Of a stretch of DNA of 64,000 nucleotides, positions 26,281 to 36,912 are shown piece by piece. The stretch lies in contig NZ_CP090953.1 of assembly GCF_021513175.1 (NCBI RefSeq), forward strand, positions 3,716,501 through 3,780,500, written 5' to 3'. Under the pieces are notes generated by a model. It did not search any database. It was not told the DNA's origin and saw only the letters and a program-made list of their open reading frames with translations. Source of the DNA: Sphingomonas sp. S2-65. GTDB taxonomy: Bacteria; Pseudomonadota; Alphaproteobacteria; Sphingomonadales; Sphingomonadaceae. The first letter of the stretch is position 1. Each line of letters opens with the position of its first letter. The translations under genes and the position numbers were made by a program.

Positions 26281-26835
26281 ATGTGGACGCTGCCCAATAT
26301 CCTCACGCTTTCGCGCATCCTGGCGCTGCCGCTGCTGGTGGCGTTCCTGTGGTGGCCGAACTGGCCAACCGGCTATGCCGTCGCCTTCGCGCTCTATGTC
26401 GCAATGGGCGTCACCGATTATTTCGACGGCTATCTCGCCCGCAGCCAGGGGACCGTGTCGAAGCTCGGCGTGTTCCTTGATCCCATCGCCGACAAGATCA
26501 TGGTCGCTGCGGTGATCCTGGTGCTCGCCGCAAAGGGTATCATCGCCGACGGGCACGTCATCGCCGCTGCGGTGATCTTGGCGCGCGAGATCGCGGTTTC
26601 GGGGCTGCGCGAGTTTCTGGGCGGTATTCAGGTGTCTGTGCCGGTCTCGCGTCTCGCCAAATGGAAGACGACGCTGCAGCTCGGCGCGCTCGGCGCACTG
26701 ATCTTCACGGGCGCGGTTCCCGAATGGACCTGGGTGGAGCCCGCCGGGCTCGTCGCGCTATGGGCGGCCGCCGTCCTCACCGTGATCACCGGCTGGGACT
26801 ATCTGCGGATCGGCCTCAAGCACATGGACAGCTGA
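26281..26835 (+). CDS. pgsA: CDP-diacylglycerol--glycerol-3-phosphate 3-phosphatidyltransferase
   Basis: 184-residue membrane enzyme making phosphatidylglycerol phosphate. The CDP-alcohol phosphotransferase motif D-x2-D-G-x2-A-R-x8-G-x3-D-x3-D is seen in DYFDGYLARSQ...GVFLDPIADK (about residues 47-73). MWTLPNILTLSRI is the typical start. Its last base is shared with moaD (TGATG), so pgsA-moaD-moaE is one operon, a known arrangement in this group. Confidence 0.93.
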   Translation: MWTLPNILTLSRILALPLLVAFLWWPNWPTGYAVAFALYVAMGVTDYFDGYLARSQGTVSKLGVFLDPIADKIMVAAVILVLAAKGIIADGHVIAAAVILAREIAVSGLREFLGGIQVSVPVSRLAKWKTTLQLGALGALIFTGAVPEWTWVEPAGLVALWAAAVLTVITGWDYLRIGLKHMDS

Positions 26836-27086
26836 TGGACCTGCTCTATTTCGCCTGGGTGCGCGAGCGGGTCGGCATCGGCCAGGAGCGCCTCGATCCT
26901 CCTGCCGAGATCCATACGGTCGCCGACTTGATCACTTGGCTGTCGCGGCGCAGCCCCGGCCATGCCGAGGCGTTCCGCGAGCCCGATCGCCTGCGCGCGG
27001 CGCTCGACCAGAAGTTCGTGCCCCTCGACGCGCCCCTCGCCAACGTCCGCGAAGTCGCGCTCTTCCCCCCGGTGACCGGCGGATGA
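26835..27086 (+). CDS. moaD: Molybdopterin synthase small subunit
   Basis: 83-residue ubiquitin-like sulfur carrier ending in the required GG (FPPVTGG). The C-terminal Gly is thiocarboxylated and donates sulfur to precursor Z with MoaE. Start ATG overlaps the pgsA stop; the end overlaps moaE by four bases. Confidence 0.92.
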   Translation: MDLLYFAWVRERVGIGQERLDPPAEIHTVADLITWLSRRSPGHAEAFREPDRLRAALDQKFVPLDAPLANVREVALFPPVTGG

Positions 27087-27520
27087 TCCGGATCGCGGTC
27101 AGGCCCGATCCGATCGACGTCGCCGCCGAACTCGCCGCGGTGGAAGGACAAGGGGCAGGGGCCGTCGCGAGCTTTACCGGCATGGTCCGCGGCGACGACG
27201 GGGTCACTGAGCTCGAACTCGAACATTATCCCGGCATGACCGAGGGCGCGCTCGCCGGGCTTGCCGAGACCGCCACTGCCCGCTGGTCGCTGCTCGGCGC
27301 CACCGTGGTTCACCGCGTCGGCCGCATGGCGCTGGGCGATCGTATCGTCTTCGTCGCCGCCGCCGCGCTGCATCGCAGGGAGGCGTTAGACGCCTGCGCG
27401 TTCCTCATCGACAGCCTCAAGACCGGGGCGCCGTTCTGGAAGCGCGAGCGCCGCGGCGAAGATGCGACGTGGGTGGAGGCGAAGACAGCGGACGACGCGG
27501 CAGCGAAGCGCTGGATGTAA
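27083..27520 (+). CDS. moaE: Molybdopterin synthase catalytic subunit
   Basis: 145 residues; VASFTGMVRGDD near residue 28, LELEHYPGM near residue 44, VVHRVGRMALGD near residue 73 and FWKRERRGED near residue 115 are MoaE signatures, with the active-site Lys in FWKRE. Together with MoaD it makes molybdopterin for the molybdenum cofactor. Confidence 0.95.
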   Translation: MIRIAVRPDPIDVAAELAAVEGQGAGAVASFTGMVRGDDGVTELELEHYPGMTEGALAGLAETATARWSLLGATVVHRVGRMALGDRIVFVAAAALHRREALDACAFLIDSLKTGAPFWKRERRGEDATWVEAKTADDAAAKRWM

Positions 27521-27556
27521 GCAACGCTTCCTCTCACGGGGGAGGATTGCCCAGCC

Positions 27557-28456
27557 TCAGGCCGCCTGCTTCAACACCTCGGCCATCAATCGGAAATCAC
27601 GTTCGCGGGGCGAAGCCTTGCGCCATACCAGCGCGATCCGACGCGCGGCATTCTCCGCCTCCAGCGGCCGTGCGGTGACGGATGTATGCTCCAATATACC
27701 CGCCGTCACCGCCATCTCCGGCAGCATCGTCACCCCCAGCCCGTTGTCGACCATCTGCACCATCGTGTGCAGCGAAGTCCCCAGCATCATCGCCTCGGCG
27801 CGCAATTCGGGCCGATTGCACGCGGCCAGCGCATGGTCCTTCAGGCAGTGCCCATCCTCCAGCATCAGCAGCCGAGTCTCGTCGATGTCGGCCGGCTTGA
27901 TCATCGGCGTCGGGTCCATCTCGCCCTCGTGGAACGCCACGAACAGCCGGTCGTCGAACAGCGCCGCCGCTTCGACGTCGCCGCACGAGAACGGCAGGGC
28001 CAGCAGCACGCAGTCGGTCCGCCCCAGGTGCAGTTGCTCGCAAGCCTGGCCGCTGGTCTCCTCGCGCAGATACAGCTTTAGTTCGGGATAATCCTTGCGC
28101 AGCCGCGGCAGGATGCGTGGCAGCAGGAAGGGCGCGATCGTCGGGATGACGCTCATACGCATCTCGCCCGACAGCGGCCGTCCAGCAGCACGCGCGAGAT
28201 CGCCCAATTCGTCGGCCTCGCGCAGCACCCGGCGCGCCTTGTCGACGATCTGCTCGCCCAGCGGCGTGAACCGCACTACGCGCCTTGTCCGCTCGACCAG
28301 CACCACGCCGATCAGCGTCTCCAGCTCGCGAATGCCCGCCGAAAGCGTCGACTGGGTGACGAACGACGCCTCCGCCGCTCGCCCAAAATGCCCAGAATCG
28401 TGCAGCGCCACCAGATATTGCAGCTGCTTCAGTGTCGGAAGATAGGTCTGCGCCAC
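27557..28456 (-). CDS. oxyR: Peroxide-sensing LysR-type regulator OxyR
   Basis: 299 residues, LysR HTH near the N-terminus (HFGRAAEASFVTQSTLSAGI). The redox pair is present: C204 and C213 in LEDGHCLKDHALAAC, with the same nine-residue spacing as E. coli C199/C208, so it should sense H2O2 by disulfide formation. GTG start at 28456. It follows ahpC and ahpF on the same strand, its expected targets. Position after ahpF with a hairpin between suggests its own promoter in 28457-28585. Confidence 0.92.
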   Translation of the reverse strand: MAQTYLPTLKQLQYLVALHDSGHFGRAAEASFVTQSTLSAGIRELETLIGVVLVERTRRVVRFTPLGEQIVDKARRVLREADELGDLARAAGRPLSGEMRMSVIPTIAPFLLPRILPRLRKDYPELKLYLREETSGQACEQLHLGRTDCVLLALPFSCGDVEAAALFDDRLFVAFHEGEMDPTPMIKPADIDETRLLMLEDGHCLKDHALAACNRPELRAEAMMLGTSLHTMVQMVDNGLGVTMLPEMAVTAGILEHTSVTARPLEAENAARRIALVWRKASPRERDFRLMAEVLKQAA

Positions 28457-28527
28457 TGATCGTCCCTGTCGATTGAATCAACCGTATAGAGTTGCGGGGG
28501 CGATTGAACAATGGGGCCACCTAGTTC

Positions 28528-28558
28528 CCGTCACCCCGGCTCGAGGCCGGAATGACGG
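28528..28558. repeat. REP-like hairpin downstream of ahpF
   Basis: CCGTCA (28528-28533) pairs with TGACGG (28553-28558), enclosing CCGGC/GCCGG around a 5-base loop. The sequence style (CGTCACCCCGGC...GCCGGAATGACGG) resembles short dispersed palindromes common in sphingomonad intergenic regions. It may also end the ahpF transcript. Repeat status needs a genome count. Confidence 0.45.
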
Positions 28559-28585
28559 AAATCAAGTAGAGCCGAGTATATGCTC

Positions 28586-30163
28586 TTACGCCGCCTCCGC
28601 CTCGATCTCGGCGGGCAGCCGGATCAAATAATCGAACGCCGACAATGCCGCGGTCGATCCCGCGCCCATGGCGATCACGATCTGCTTGTACGGCACCGTG
28701 GTGCAGTCGCCTGCCGCGAAGACGCCCTTTTGCGACGTCTCGCCGCGATCGTCGATCTCGATCTCACCGCGCGGAGTCAGGCCGATCGCGCCCTTCAGCC
28801 ATTCGGTGTTCGGCACCAGCCCGATCTGGACGAAGATGCCTTCCAGCTCGACCTCATGGCTCGTGCCATGGTTGCGGTCCTTGTAGGTCAGGCTGGTCAG
28901 CTTCGATCCGTCGCCCTTCACTTCGGTGGTCAGCGCCGAGGTGATGATCTTGACGTTCGGCAGCGAGCCCAGCTTGCGCTGGAGCACCGCGTCGGCACGC
29001 AGCTGGCTGTCATATTCGATCAGCGTCACATGCGCGACCAGCCCGGCCAGGTCGATCGCCGCCTCGACGCCCGAATTGCCGCCGCCGATCACGGCGACGC
29101 GCTTGCCCTTGAACAGCGGACCGTCGCAATGCGGGCAATAGGTCACGCCCTTGTTGCGATATTCGTCCTCACCCGGCACGTTCATCTGCCGCCAGCGAGC
29201 GCCGGTCGAGAGGATCACGGTGCGCGCCTTCAGGCTTGCGCCATTGGCCAGCACCACTTCGTGGAGCCCGCCTTCGCGCTTGGCCGGGATCAGCTTGGCC
29301 GCCGCCTGCAGGTTCATGATATCGACGTCATAATCCTTGACGTGCTGCTCCAGATGCGCGGCCAGCTTCGGACCCTCGGTGTGGGGCACCGAGATGAAGT
29401 TCTCGATCGACATGGTGTCGAGAACCTGGCCGCCGAAGCGCTCGGCGGCGATGCCGGTGCGGATGCCCTTGCGCGCCGAATAGATCGCCGCTGCCGCGCC
29501 GGCGGGGCCGCCGCCGACCACCAGAACCTCGAACGGGTCCTTGTTCGCGATCTTCTCGGCGGCGCGCGCAGTGGCGCCGGTGTCGATCTTGGCGACGATC
29601 TGCTCCAGCTCCATCCGGCCCGACGCGAACGGCTCGCCGTTCAAGTATACCGTCGGCACCGACATGATCTGCCGCGCCTCGACTTCGGCCTGGAACAGCG
29701 AGCCTTCGATCGAGGTGTGCTTGATGCGCGGGTTGAGCACCGCCATCAGGTTCAGCGCCTGCACCACGTCGGGGCAGTTCTGGCAGCTGAGCGAGAAATA
29801 GGTTTCGAACTCATAGTCGCCGGCCAGGTTCTTGACCTGGTCGATCACGTCCTGCGCCGCTTTGGACGGGTGGCCGCCGACCTGGAGCAGCGCGAGCACC
29901 AGCGACGTGAACTCATGGCCCATCGGCAGGCCGGCGAAGCGGACGCCGATATCGGTGCCCGTGCGGCGGATCATGAAGCTTGGCACGCGCTTGTCGGCGC
30001 CGGTAACGACGGCGATCTTGTCGGACAGCGCGGCGATGTCGTTCAGCAGCTTCTCCATCTCGCGCGACTTGGCATCATCGCCAAGGCTGGCGACGAGCTC
30101 GATCGGCTCGCGGATGTTCACGAGATAGGCCTTGAGCTGCTGCGTCAGATTTGCGTCGAGCAT
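28586..30163 (-). CDS. ahpF: Alkyl hydroperoxide reductase subunit F
   Basis: 525-residue FAD flavoprotein that uses NADH to reduce AhpC. N-terminal thioredoxin-like double domain with C-x-x-C (SCQNCPD), a FAD motif [10 protein letters not shown] near residue 220 and the C-terminal redox CPHC in [10 protein letters not shown]. Start Met at 30163 gives standard length; the frame to 30220 has no family support. Follows ahpC with a strong terminator between, so ahpF expression is probably lower than ahpC. Confidence 0.95.
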   Translation of the reverse strand: MLDANLTQQLKAYLVNIREPIELVASLGDDAKSREMEKLLNDIAALSDKIAVVTGADKRVPSFMIRRTGTDIGVRFAGLPMGHEFTSLVLALLQVGGHPSKAAQDVIDQVKNLAGDYEFETYFSLSCQNCPDVVQALNLMAVLNPRIKHTSIEGSLFQAEVEARQIMSVPTVYLNGEPFASGRMELEQIVAKIDTGATARAAEKIANKDPFEVLVVGGGPAGAAAAIYSARKGIRTGIAAERFGGQVLDTMSIENFISVPHTEGPKLAAHLEQHVKDYDVDIMNLQAAAKLIPAKREGGLHEVVLANGASLKARTVILSTGARWRQMNVPGEDEYRNKGVTYCPHCDGPLFKGKRVAVIGGGNSGVEAAIDLAGLVAHVTLIEYDSQLRADAVLQRKLGSLPNVKIITSALTTEVKGDGSKLTSLTYKDRNHGTSHEVELEGIFVQIGLVPNTEWLKGAIGLTPRGEIEIDDRGETSQKGVFAAGDCTTVPYKQIVIAMGAGSTAALSAFDYLIRLPAEIEAEAA

Positions 30164-30225
30164 GCGAGAAAACTCCTGTGTACTCAATCGAGCGGCTCCG
30201 GCGTCGCCGGTGTGGTCCACTCAAT

Positions 30226-30267
30226 AAAAAACGGGCCGGGGTGGGAGGGACTCTCCACCCCGGCCCG
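30226..30267 (-). terminator. Intrinsic terminator between ahpC and ahpF
   Basis: On the minus strand CGGGCCGGGGTGG-type stem: GGGCCGGGGTGG (complement of 30255-30266) pairs perfectly with CCACCCCGGCCC (complement of 30233-30244), followed by TTTTTT (30231-30226). It sits 40 bases after ahpC. Partial readthrough would set the ahpC:ahpF ratio. Confidence 0.85.
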
Positions 30268-30305
30268 CCATTGGGCGCCCCCACAAGGGGGGAGGGGAGG
30301 GCGCC

Positions 30306-30869
30306 TTAGATCTTGCCGACCAGGTCCAGCGACGGGGCCAGGGTCTCTTCACCCTCTTCCCACTTCGCGGGGCACACTTCGCCCGGATGCGCGGCGATGT
30401 ACTGTGCAGCCTTGATCTTGCGGAGCAGCTCGGTCGCGTTCCGGCCGACGCCTTCCGAAGTGATCTCGACCAGCTGGATCACGCCTTCGGGATCGACGAC
30501 GAAGGTGCCGCGGTCGGCCAGGCCCTGGCCTTCACGCAGAACGTCGAAGTTGTTGGCGAGCACGTGGTTCTGGTCGCCGAGCATGAAATAGTCGATCTTG
30601 CCGATCGCCGGCGAGGTGTCATGCCATGCCTTGTGGCTGAAGTGAGTGTCGGTCGACACCGAGTAAACCTCGACGCCCATCTTCTGCAGCTGCGGATAGA
30701 TGTCGGCCAGGTCTTCCAGTTCGGTCGGGCAAACGAAGGTGAAGTCTGCGGGGTAGAAGAAGAACACGGCCCACTTGCCGCGCACGTCCGCGTCGCTCAC
30801 GTCGACGAACTTGCCCTGCTTATATGCCGTCGTGGTGAAGGGCTTCAGCGTGCTTCCGATAAGCGCCAT
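30306..30869 (-). CDS. ahpC: Alkyl hydroperoxide reductase subunit C (2-Cys peroxiredoxin)
   Basis: 187 residues, typical AhpC. Peroxidatic C47 in FTFVCPTE and resolving C166 in GEVCPAKW are present. Removes H2O2 and organic peroxides; reduced by AhpF. Start Met at 30869 follows a ribosome site-like GGAG (on the minus strand, CCGGAGAATTATTGC). Likely OxyR target given oxyR in the same cluster. Confidence 0.96.
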   Translation of the reverse strand: MALIGSTLKPFTTTAYKQGKFVDVSDADVRGKWAVFFFYPADFTFVCPTELEDLADIYPQLQKMGVEVYSVSTDTHFSHKAWHDTSPAIGKIDYFMLGDQNHVLANNFDVLREGQGLADRGTFVVDPEGVIQLVEITSEGVGRNATELLRKIKAAQYIAAHPGEVCPAKWEEGEETLAPSLDLVGKI

Positions 30870-30996
30870 GCAATAATTCTCCGGTAGGGGTGTTTGGTTC
30901 GAAGCGGGATATAGGCACGATTTGCTGCAATGCAAAACCGATTGGTCCGGTCGCACTGATCGATTTTACCAATGACCGAAGCGTTTGCTGGTTGGT

Positions 30997-31776
30997 TTAG
31001 ATCCAGCCGATCGCCCGGGAGAGGCTGTACAAGCTGGTCAAGGTCAGCACGATTCCCACCAGCAACAACAGAACGCGCGTCGGCACCCGCTTGGCGAAGA
31101 ACGCGCCGAACGGTGCGGCGACCACACCACCTATCAGCAGCCCGAGCACAGGATGCCAGAACTCCGGGGTGAAGCCCTCCGTGCCGATATGGTAGAGGAA
31201 GGTTGCGGAGATCGTCAGCGTCAGGAAGAACTCGGTCGTATTCACTGTGCCGATGGTCGTTCGCGGCTGCGCGCCCTGCACCAGCAGGTTGCTGGTCACT
31301 ACGGGTCCCCAGCCGCCGCCTCCCGCTGCGTCCAGGAAGCCGCCGGCCAGCCCCAGAGGCTCGACGATTTTCGGCTCGCGCTGGGTCGGCGGAAAGCGCG
31401 CGGCGCGAAACAACAGGTAGAGCCCGATACAGGCGAGATAACCCATCACGAAAGGACGCGTGACCGATGCGTCGAGCGACGTCAGCACATAGGCGCCGAG
31501 CACCCCGCCGATGATGCCGGGGATCAGCAGCCGGCCGAACAGTTTCCAGTTCACGTTGCGATGCAGCACATGGCTGATGCCCGACACGCCGGTAGTGAAG
31601 GTCTCCACGACATGCACTCCGGCGGATGCAGTGGCCGGCGCCACGCCCAGCACGCTTACCAGCAACGTGCTGGAGATCACGCCAAAGGCCATGCCCAGCG
31701 CGCCATCGACAAGCTGGGCGGCGAAACCTGCTGCGACATAGGGAAGAAGCTCGGTAATCGTTACGCCCGCGAACAT
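30997..31776 (-). CDS. TauE/SafE-family sulfite exporter-like permease
   Basis: 259 residues with about eight hydrophobic segments. FAAQLVDGALGMAFG near the N-terminus and the matching GGFLDAAGGGGWGPV in the middle are the paired TauE/SafE repeats. The family exports sulfite or organosulfonates, or imports others. Neighbouring cysE and the sulfur genes at 50-54 kb make sulfur chemistry plausible, but the substrate is not shown. Confidence 0.87.
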   Translation of the reverse strand: MFAGVTITELLPYVAAGFAAQLVDGALGMAFGVISSTLLVSVLGVAPATASAGVHVVETFTTGVSGISHVLHRNVNWKLFGRLLIPGIIGGVLGAYVLTSLDASVTRPFVMGYLACIGLYLLFRAARFPPTQREPKIVEPLGLAGGFLDAAGGGGWGPVVTSNLLVQGAQPRTTIGTVNTTEFFLTLTISATFLYHIGTEGFTPEFWHPVLGLLIGGVVAAPFGAFFAKRVPTRVLLLLVGIVLTLTSLYSLSRAIGWI

Positions 31777-31930
31777 TCAGCGCCTCGTAATGGTTTTACA
31801 CGCTCTGGGATGCCGGGCACGTCGATCTCCTACAAGACAGATAGTGTTTAGCGCGCGCAAGCCCTGGATCGGCGCTTCTGGAATTCACCGGCGCGAGCGA
31901 CTAGATAGCCGCAACTAAAGGGGACCGGCC

Positions 31931-32614
31931 ATGTTCCAGCGTCTGGCGGCATATATTGATTCCATCCGGGCGCGCGACCCGGCCCCGCGCAGCCGCGCGG
32001 AGATCCTGCTGTACCCGGGCGTGTGGGCTGTCGGATACCACCGTATCGCCAATCGGCTGTTCCGCGGGCGCTGGTTCTTTCTCGCCCGGTTGGTCAATCA
32101 TTGGTCGCGCTGGATGACGGCGATCGACATTCATCCCGGCGCCCGGATCGGCCGCAACTTCTTCATCGACCATGGCTTCGTCGTCATCGGCGAGACTGCC
32201 GACATCGGCGACAATGTCACCATCTACCAGTGCGTGACGCTGGGCGGCACCAGCCCCGACAATGGGGTAGGGGGCAAGCGCCACCCGACCTTGCGCGACG
32301 GGGTGATCATCGGCTCGGGGGCGCAGGTGCTGGGGCCCATCGACGTCGGCGCCCGCGCCCGGATCGGCGCCAATGCTGTTGTGACCAAGGACGTGCCGGA
32401 GGGTGCCGTGATGGTCGGCATCCCCGCCAAGCCGACCCTGATCGAGGCAGGCACCTGGCAGAAGGACTTCGTGCCCTATGGCACGCCGTGCAGCGAGGTG
32501 TTCGATCCTTCTACGCAGAAGCTAGAGTTGATGCGCTGTGAGATCGAGACGCTGCGCAAGCGGCTGGATGCGATGATCGAGGCCAAGGACGAAGACCGCC
32601 GCAACATCGGCTGA
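31931..32614 (+). CDS. cysE: Serine O-acetyltransferase
   Basis: 227 residues of the left-handed beta-helix acetyltransferase family. Hexapeptide repeats (IHPGARIGRNFFIDHGFVVIG, cited in two parts IHPGARIG and FFIDHGFVVIG) and GGTSPDNGVGGKRHPTL are the EpsC/CysE signature. Acetylates serine in cysteine synthesis. Compact class lacking a long N-terminal domain, like epsC-type enzymes. A C-terminal coiled-coil of Glu/Lys/Arg (about 190-227) extends it. Confidence 0.9.
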   Translation: MFQRLAAYIDSIRARDPAPRSRAEILLYPGVWAVGYHRIANRLFRGRWFFLARLVNHWSRWMTAIDIHPGARIGRNFFIDHGFVVIGETADIGDNVTIYQCVTLGGTSPDNGVGGKRHPTLRDGVIIGSGAQVLGPIDVGARARIGANAVVTKDVPEGAVMVGIPAKPTLIEAGTWQKDFVPYGTPCSEVFDPSTQKLELMRCEIETLRKRLDAMIEAKDEDRRNIG

Positions 32615-32652
32615 ACTTGCGGGCCGAGGTGCGCCTTACTACCTTCGTGTCG

Positions 32653-32988
32653 ATGGGAACCGTAACCCCGCTGCCGGTCGGGCGGCCTTCGCAGGTCGGC
32701 TTCGACCGACCCGAGCTCAACCGCATCCTCGACCTATACGGCCGCATGGTGGCGGCAGGTCACTGGAAGGATTATGCGATCCAGCTCGACGCCGACGCCG
32801 CGATCTTCGCCGCCTTCCGCCGGGCCGCCGAGCGGCCCGAGTTCCGCATCGAGAAGCGGCCGTCGCTGCGCAACCGCCAGGGGATGTGGGCGCTGGTCAA
32901 CGAAGCCGGCATGATCCTGAAGCGTGGTCACGAGCTTGGCCCCATACTCGCCCCGGTCGAACGCCGGCTCATGAAACTGGTGGAGTGA
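32653..32988 (+). CDS. DUF2794 domain protein
   Basis: 111 residues; VGFDRPELNRILDLYGRMVAAG and WKDYAIQLD near the N-terminal third match DUF2794, an alphaproteobacterial family of unknown function. ATG 32653 is the family-like start. 38 bases after cysE on the same strand. Confidence 0.78.
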   Translation: MGTVTPLPVGRPSQVGFDRPELNRILDLYGRMVAAGHWKDYAIQLDADAAIFAAFRRAAERPEFRIEKRPSLRNRQGMWALVNEAGMILKRGHELGPILAPVERRLMKLVE

Positions 32989-33027
32989 TGGCTAAGCCGC
33001 GCAGCTCGCACTGCGCGGCTCGCGACT

Positions 33028-34152
33028 TCAGGCGATCGCCGCCTGCCGCGTCGGTGGGAGCCGGTCCTCGAAGCTGCCGAGCAGGCGCACTGCCGTGCGG
33101 CGCATCGGCTGCCAGAAGGCGGACAGGCTGAGCAGCGCAGAACCGATCACCAGCGCCGTGAGGGCCGCCGCCAGTTCGACCGCCCCTGACTGTTGGAACA
33201 GCGCGTACATGGCCCAGAGCACATAAACGAGGCTGGACACCAGCAGCGCGCGCCGGTCGACTGCCAGCGCGATGAACGCGAAGGCCAGGTACAGGGCGAT
33301 CACCAACACTGCGATGCCAGGGCTGATGTCGCCGTTCAGCACGCCGAGCATATGGAAGATCGGATGGGCGATCAGCGGCGCCGCGGCGAGGTGCAGCCAG
33401 AACGCCACATCGGAGCGGCGTGTCGTGCGCTCCCGATCCGACATATCCCAGCGCATGGCGAACAGGAACACCAGCACTCCCGCGGCCAGCAGCATGACGT
33501 TCAATGCGCCGCGCGCATCAGGCAAGGCCGCAAGGATCGCCCCGACCGCCACGGACACCACCGCCAGAGCGCCCACTGCAATCGTGATCGGCACCATGAA
33601 GCGCCGCCAGTGCAACCAAGCGGCGCCAGCGGTAAGCACGCCGACGACGATCACTCCGGCGCCTGCAAGCTGCTTCTGCTGCTCCGGATCGATCAGCCCA
33701 AGCTGTTCGGCGACCGAAGGCGCGAACGCGCCCAGCAGCGCCGCGAACCCCATGAACATGCCACCCGCGAACCCGATCAGCAGCAGGATGCTGGGCAATG
33801 CCATGCGGCGTCGCCTGGTGAAGTATTCGCCAAGCAACCAGCTTGCGCCCGCCACTCCGAAAGCGCCGAGCGCAGCAGGGAGGCCGAACTCGTCGGGTGA
33901 CGAGACTGCATCGAGGTCGACGCCGGTCAGCGCGCCTCCCAGTTGAAAGCCGATCCAGCCGACCGCGACCAGCAGCAGGATCGCCGCGATCGACACGAAG
34001 ATGTCGTTGAACCCCGTCAGCAGCCTGAACGATTCTTCGTCGGCGCTGGGTGTCGCTCGGTGCAAGGCGACATGGCTGCGGAATCGGCTCACAGCCTCGG
34101 GGGTAAAGATGCCGGCGTCGATGGCGCTAGTGAGATCGGTCTCGCTGTACAT
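33028..34152 (-). CDS. DUF2157 multi-span membrane protein
   Basis: 374 residues. A soluble N-terminal ~50 residues (helical, LTSAIDAGIFTPEAVSRF) is followed by some nine to ten hydrophobic segments, the DUF2157 architecture. Function unknown. Ends about 40 bases from the convergent DUF2794 gene. Confidence 0.78.
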   Translation of the reverse strand: MYSETDLTSAIDAGIFTPEAVSRFRSHVALHRATPSADEESFRLLTGFNDIFVSIAAILLLVAVGWIGFQLGGALTGVDLDAVSSPDEFGLPAALGAFGVAGASWLLGEYFTRRRRMALPSILLLIGFAGGMFMGFAALLGAFAPSVAEQLGLIDPEQQKQLAGAGVIVVGVLTAGAAWLHWRRFMVPITIAVGALAVVSVAVGAILAALPDARGALNVMLLAAGVLVFLFAMRWDMSDRERTTRRSDVAFWLHLAAAPLIAHPIFHMLGVLNGDISPGIAVLVIALYLAFAFIALAVDRRALLVSSLVYVLWAMYALFQQSGAVELAAALTALVIGSALLSLSAFWQPMRRTAVRLLGSFEDRLPPTRQAAIA

Positions 34153-34255
34153 CGGTAGTCCTCCTTCACAGGAAGCCTAGCCGCAGTGTATCACCGGCAC
34201 AATACACTAAATCTCTTAGCCGAGCGCTGCTGCTGTCAGCCGTCCAAGTTGATTG

Positions 34256-34289
34256 AAGAAGGCGCTCGCCTTTCGACGAGCGCCTTCTT
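34256..34289. terminator. Bidirectional hairpin with 13-bp stem
   Basis: AAGAAGGCGCTCG (34256-34268) pairs perfectly with CGAGCGCCTTCTT (34277-34289), 8-base loop. It lies just after the stop of the minus-strand gene at 34319. A-runs and T-runs are short but present on both sides. Confidence 0.7.
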
Positions 34290-34318
34290 GGAAGTGCTTA
34301 TTGTTCGCTAGGCGAAGA

Positions 34319-34675
34319 TCAACGACCGCCGCGCTGGCGACACTGGTCCTTCACGGTGCGCGAGCAGAGCGGATAGGAGGTTTGGGCAGCGGGTGCCGGC
34401 GTGCTCGTTGTGGCGCCCATGGTCGGCGCAGCATTCTGAGCGCCGGCAGGGGCGGCCGCGCTATCCGTCGGGGCTGCGGCGTCGCTCGCCGTGCCGGCAT
34501 CGGTCGTGCCCGTCGTCGGCGCCGTATCGGTGGCGGTGTCCGTCGTGTCAGTCGGAGCCGTGGTCGACTGCGTCTGATCCTGCGGCGTTGCAGTCGTTGA
34601 GGTCGTCTGCGGCGCATCCTGTGCGACGGCCACGCCGCCCATGGCGAGCGCGGCTGCGAGTGCGATAAGCTTCAT
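34319..34675 (-). CDS. Secreted Thr/Ala-rich low-complexity protein
   Basis: 118 residues: signal peptide (MKLIALAAALAMGGVAVAQ, cleavage after AVA), then ~80 residues dominated by Thr, Ala, Asp, Gln and Pro, then a short basic tail with two Cys (LCSRTVKDQCRQRGGR), which could form a disulfide. AGGAG is 6 bases before the ATG. It precedes the phoB end by 76 bases and has its own terminator. No family recognised; likely a periplasmic or cell-surface linker-like protein. Confidence 0.65.
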   Translation of the reverse strand: MKLIALAAALAMGGVAVAQDAPQTTSTTATPQDQTQSTTAPTDTTDTATDTAPTTGTTDAGTASDAAAPTDSAAAPAGAQNAAPTMGATTSTPAPAAQTSYPLCSRTVKDQCRQRGGR

Positions 34676-34751
34676 CGAGCTTCTCCTGAATCGGTTGGCG
34701 GGTACGCATGCGCACCCATGCAACCAACTCAGAACTGGCCCGATGGCTCCC

Positions 34752-35444
<693 letters not shown>

Positions 35445-35455
35445 GTCGAAGTTCC

Positions 35456-36145
35456 TCAGCCGGCAGCCGCTTCGTCCGCAAGATAGCGGCCGGTAGCGGC
35501 GAAATAGACCATTTCAGCGACGTTCGTGGCGTGGTCGCCGATCCGCTCCAAATTCTTCGCGACGAACAGCAGATGGGCGACCTGACTGACCGTGCGGGGA
35601 TTCTCGACCATGAAGGTCACGAGCGTCCGGAAGATGGAGTCATAGAAATCGTCCAGCGCGGTGTCGCGCTCGCAGATCGCTGCCGCGGCCTCGGCGTCGC
35701 GCGCGGAAAAGGCATCGAGCACGTCGTGCACCATGTCGCTGGCCAGCTGCGCCATCGCCGGAAGGATCGAAATCGCCTCGATGCGGTCTTCGCCCTCGGT
35801 GTGGATCATCGGCACGCGCTTGGCGATATTCTTGGCATAGTCGCCGATGCGCTCGACGACCGCCGCGATCTTCAGCGCGGCGATCACCTCGCGCAGATCG
35901 TCCGCCATCGGCGCGCGCAGGGCGATCACGCGGACGACCAGTTTTTCGATCTCCGCTTCGATCGCGTCGATCTGCTTGTCCTTCTTGCGGACTTCCTTCG
36001 CGAGCGCAGTGTCGCCGCGCTGCAGTGCCTTCATCGCGTCGTGGATGGCCTGCTCGGCAAGGCCGCCCATCTGCGAGATCAGCGCGCGCAGCTTGCCGAT
36101 GTCCTGATCGAAGGCCTTGACGGTATGTTCGTGGCCCGTAGCCAT
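35456..36145 (-). CDS. phoU: Phosphate-specific transport accessory protein
   Basis: 229 residues of two PhoU helical bundles, each with the E-x3-D-x3 metal-binding pattern (VERIGDYAKNIAKR; LERIGDHATNVAEM). Links Pst transport state to PhoR and prevents phosphate poisoning. ATG overlaps the pstB stop by one base. Confidence 0.96.
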   Translation of the reverse strand: MATGHEHTVKAFDQDIGKLRALISQMGGLAEQAIHDAMKALQRGDTALAKEVRKKDKQIDAIEAEIEKLVVRVIALRAPMADDLREVIAALKIAAVVERIGDYAKNIAKRVPMIHTEGEDRIEAISILPAMAQLASDMVHDVLDAFSARDAEAAAAICERDTALDDFYDSIFRTLVTFMVENPRTVSQVAHLLFVAKNLERIGDHATNVAEMVYFAATGRYLADEAAAG

Positions 36146-36912
36146 TAGCCGTACCTTCCGGTGATGTAGTCTTTCGTCCGCTCTTCGCGCGGCGCGGTGA
36201 AGATGTTGTCGGTGTCGCCATATTCCACCAGATTGCCCAAGTGGAAAAACGCAGTGCGCTGGCTCACGCGCGCCGCCTGCTGCATGTTGTGCGTGACGAT
36301 CACGATCGCATAGCGGCCGCGAAGCTCGTGGATCAGTTCCTCGATCTTCGCCGTGGCGATCGGGTCGAGCGCGGAAGCCGGCTCGTCCATCAGGATCACT
36401 TCGGGATCCACGGCGATCGCCCGCGCGATGCACAGCCGCTGCTGTTGTCCGCCGGACAGGGCCGTGCCGCTTTCCTGCAGCCGGTCCTTCACTTCTTCCC
36501 ACAAGCCGGCCCGGCGCAGCGAGCGCGCGACGATCTCCTCAAGGTCCGTCTTCGACGCCGCGAGCCCGTGGATACGCGGGCCATAAGCGACATTCTCGAA
36601 GATCGACTTGGGAAACGGGTTCGGCTTCTGGAATACCATGCCGACCCGCGCGCGCAGCTGCACCACGTCCATGTCGGGCGAATAGATGTCCTCGCCGTCC
36701 AGCGTGATCTGCCCTTCGACCCGGGCATTGCCGATCGTGTCGTTCATCCGGTTCAGGGTACGCAGGAAGGTCGACTTGCCGCAGCCCGAAGGCCCGATGA
36801 AAGCCGTCACGCGGTCCATGTCGATGTCGATCGAAACGTTCTTCACGGCTTGCTTCTCGCCGTAGAAGACGTTCACGTCGCGTGCGGTCATCTTATGCGG
36901 AACGTCGGTCAT
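36145..36912 (-). CDS. pstB: Phosphate ABC transporter ATP-binding protein
   Basis: 255 residues. Walker [10 protein letters not shown] near residue 40, signature LSGGQQQRL near residue 151, Walker [13 protein letters not shown] near residue 170 and the H-loop [19 protein letters not shown] is PstB-specific. Start ATG shares its last base with the pstA stop. Confidence 0.97.
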   Translation of the reverse strand: MTDVPHKMTARDVNVFYGEKQAVKNVSIDIDMDRVTAFIGPSGCGKSTFLRTLNRMNDTIGNARVEGQITLDGEDIYSPDMDVVQLRARVGMVFQKPNPFPKSIFENVAYGPRIHGLAASKTDLEEIVARSLRRAGLWEEVKDRLQESGTALSGGQQQRLCIARAIAVDPEVILMDEPASALDPIATAKIEELIHELRGRYAIVIVTHNMQQAARVSQRTAFFHLGNLVEYGDTDNIFTAPREERTKDYITGRYG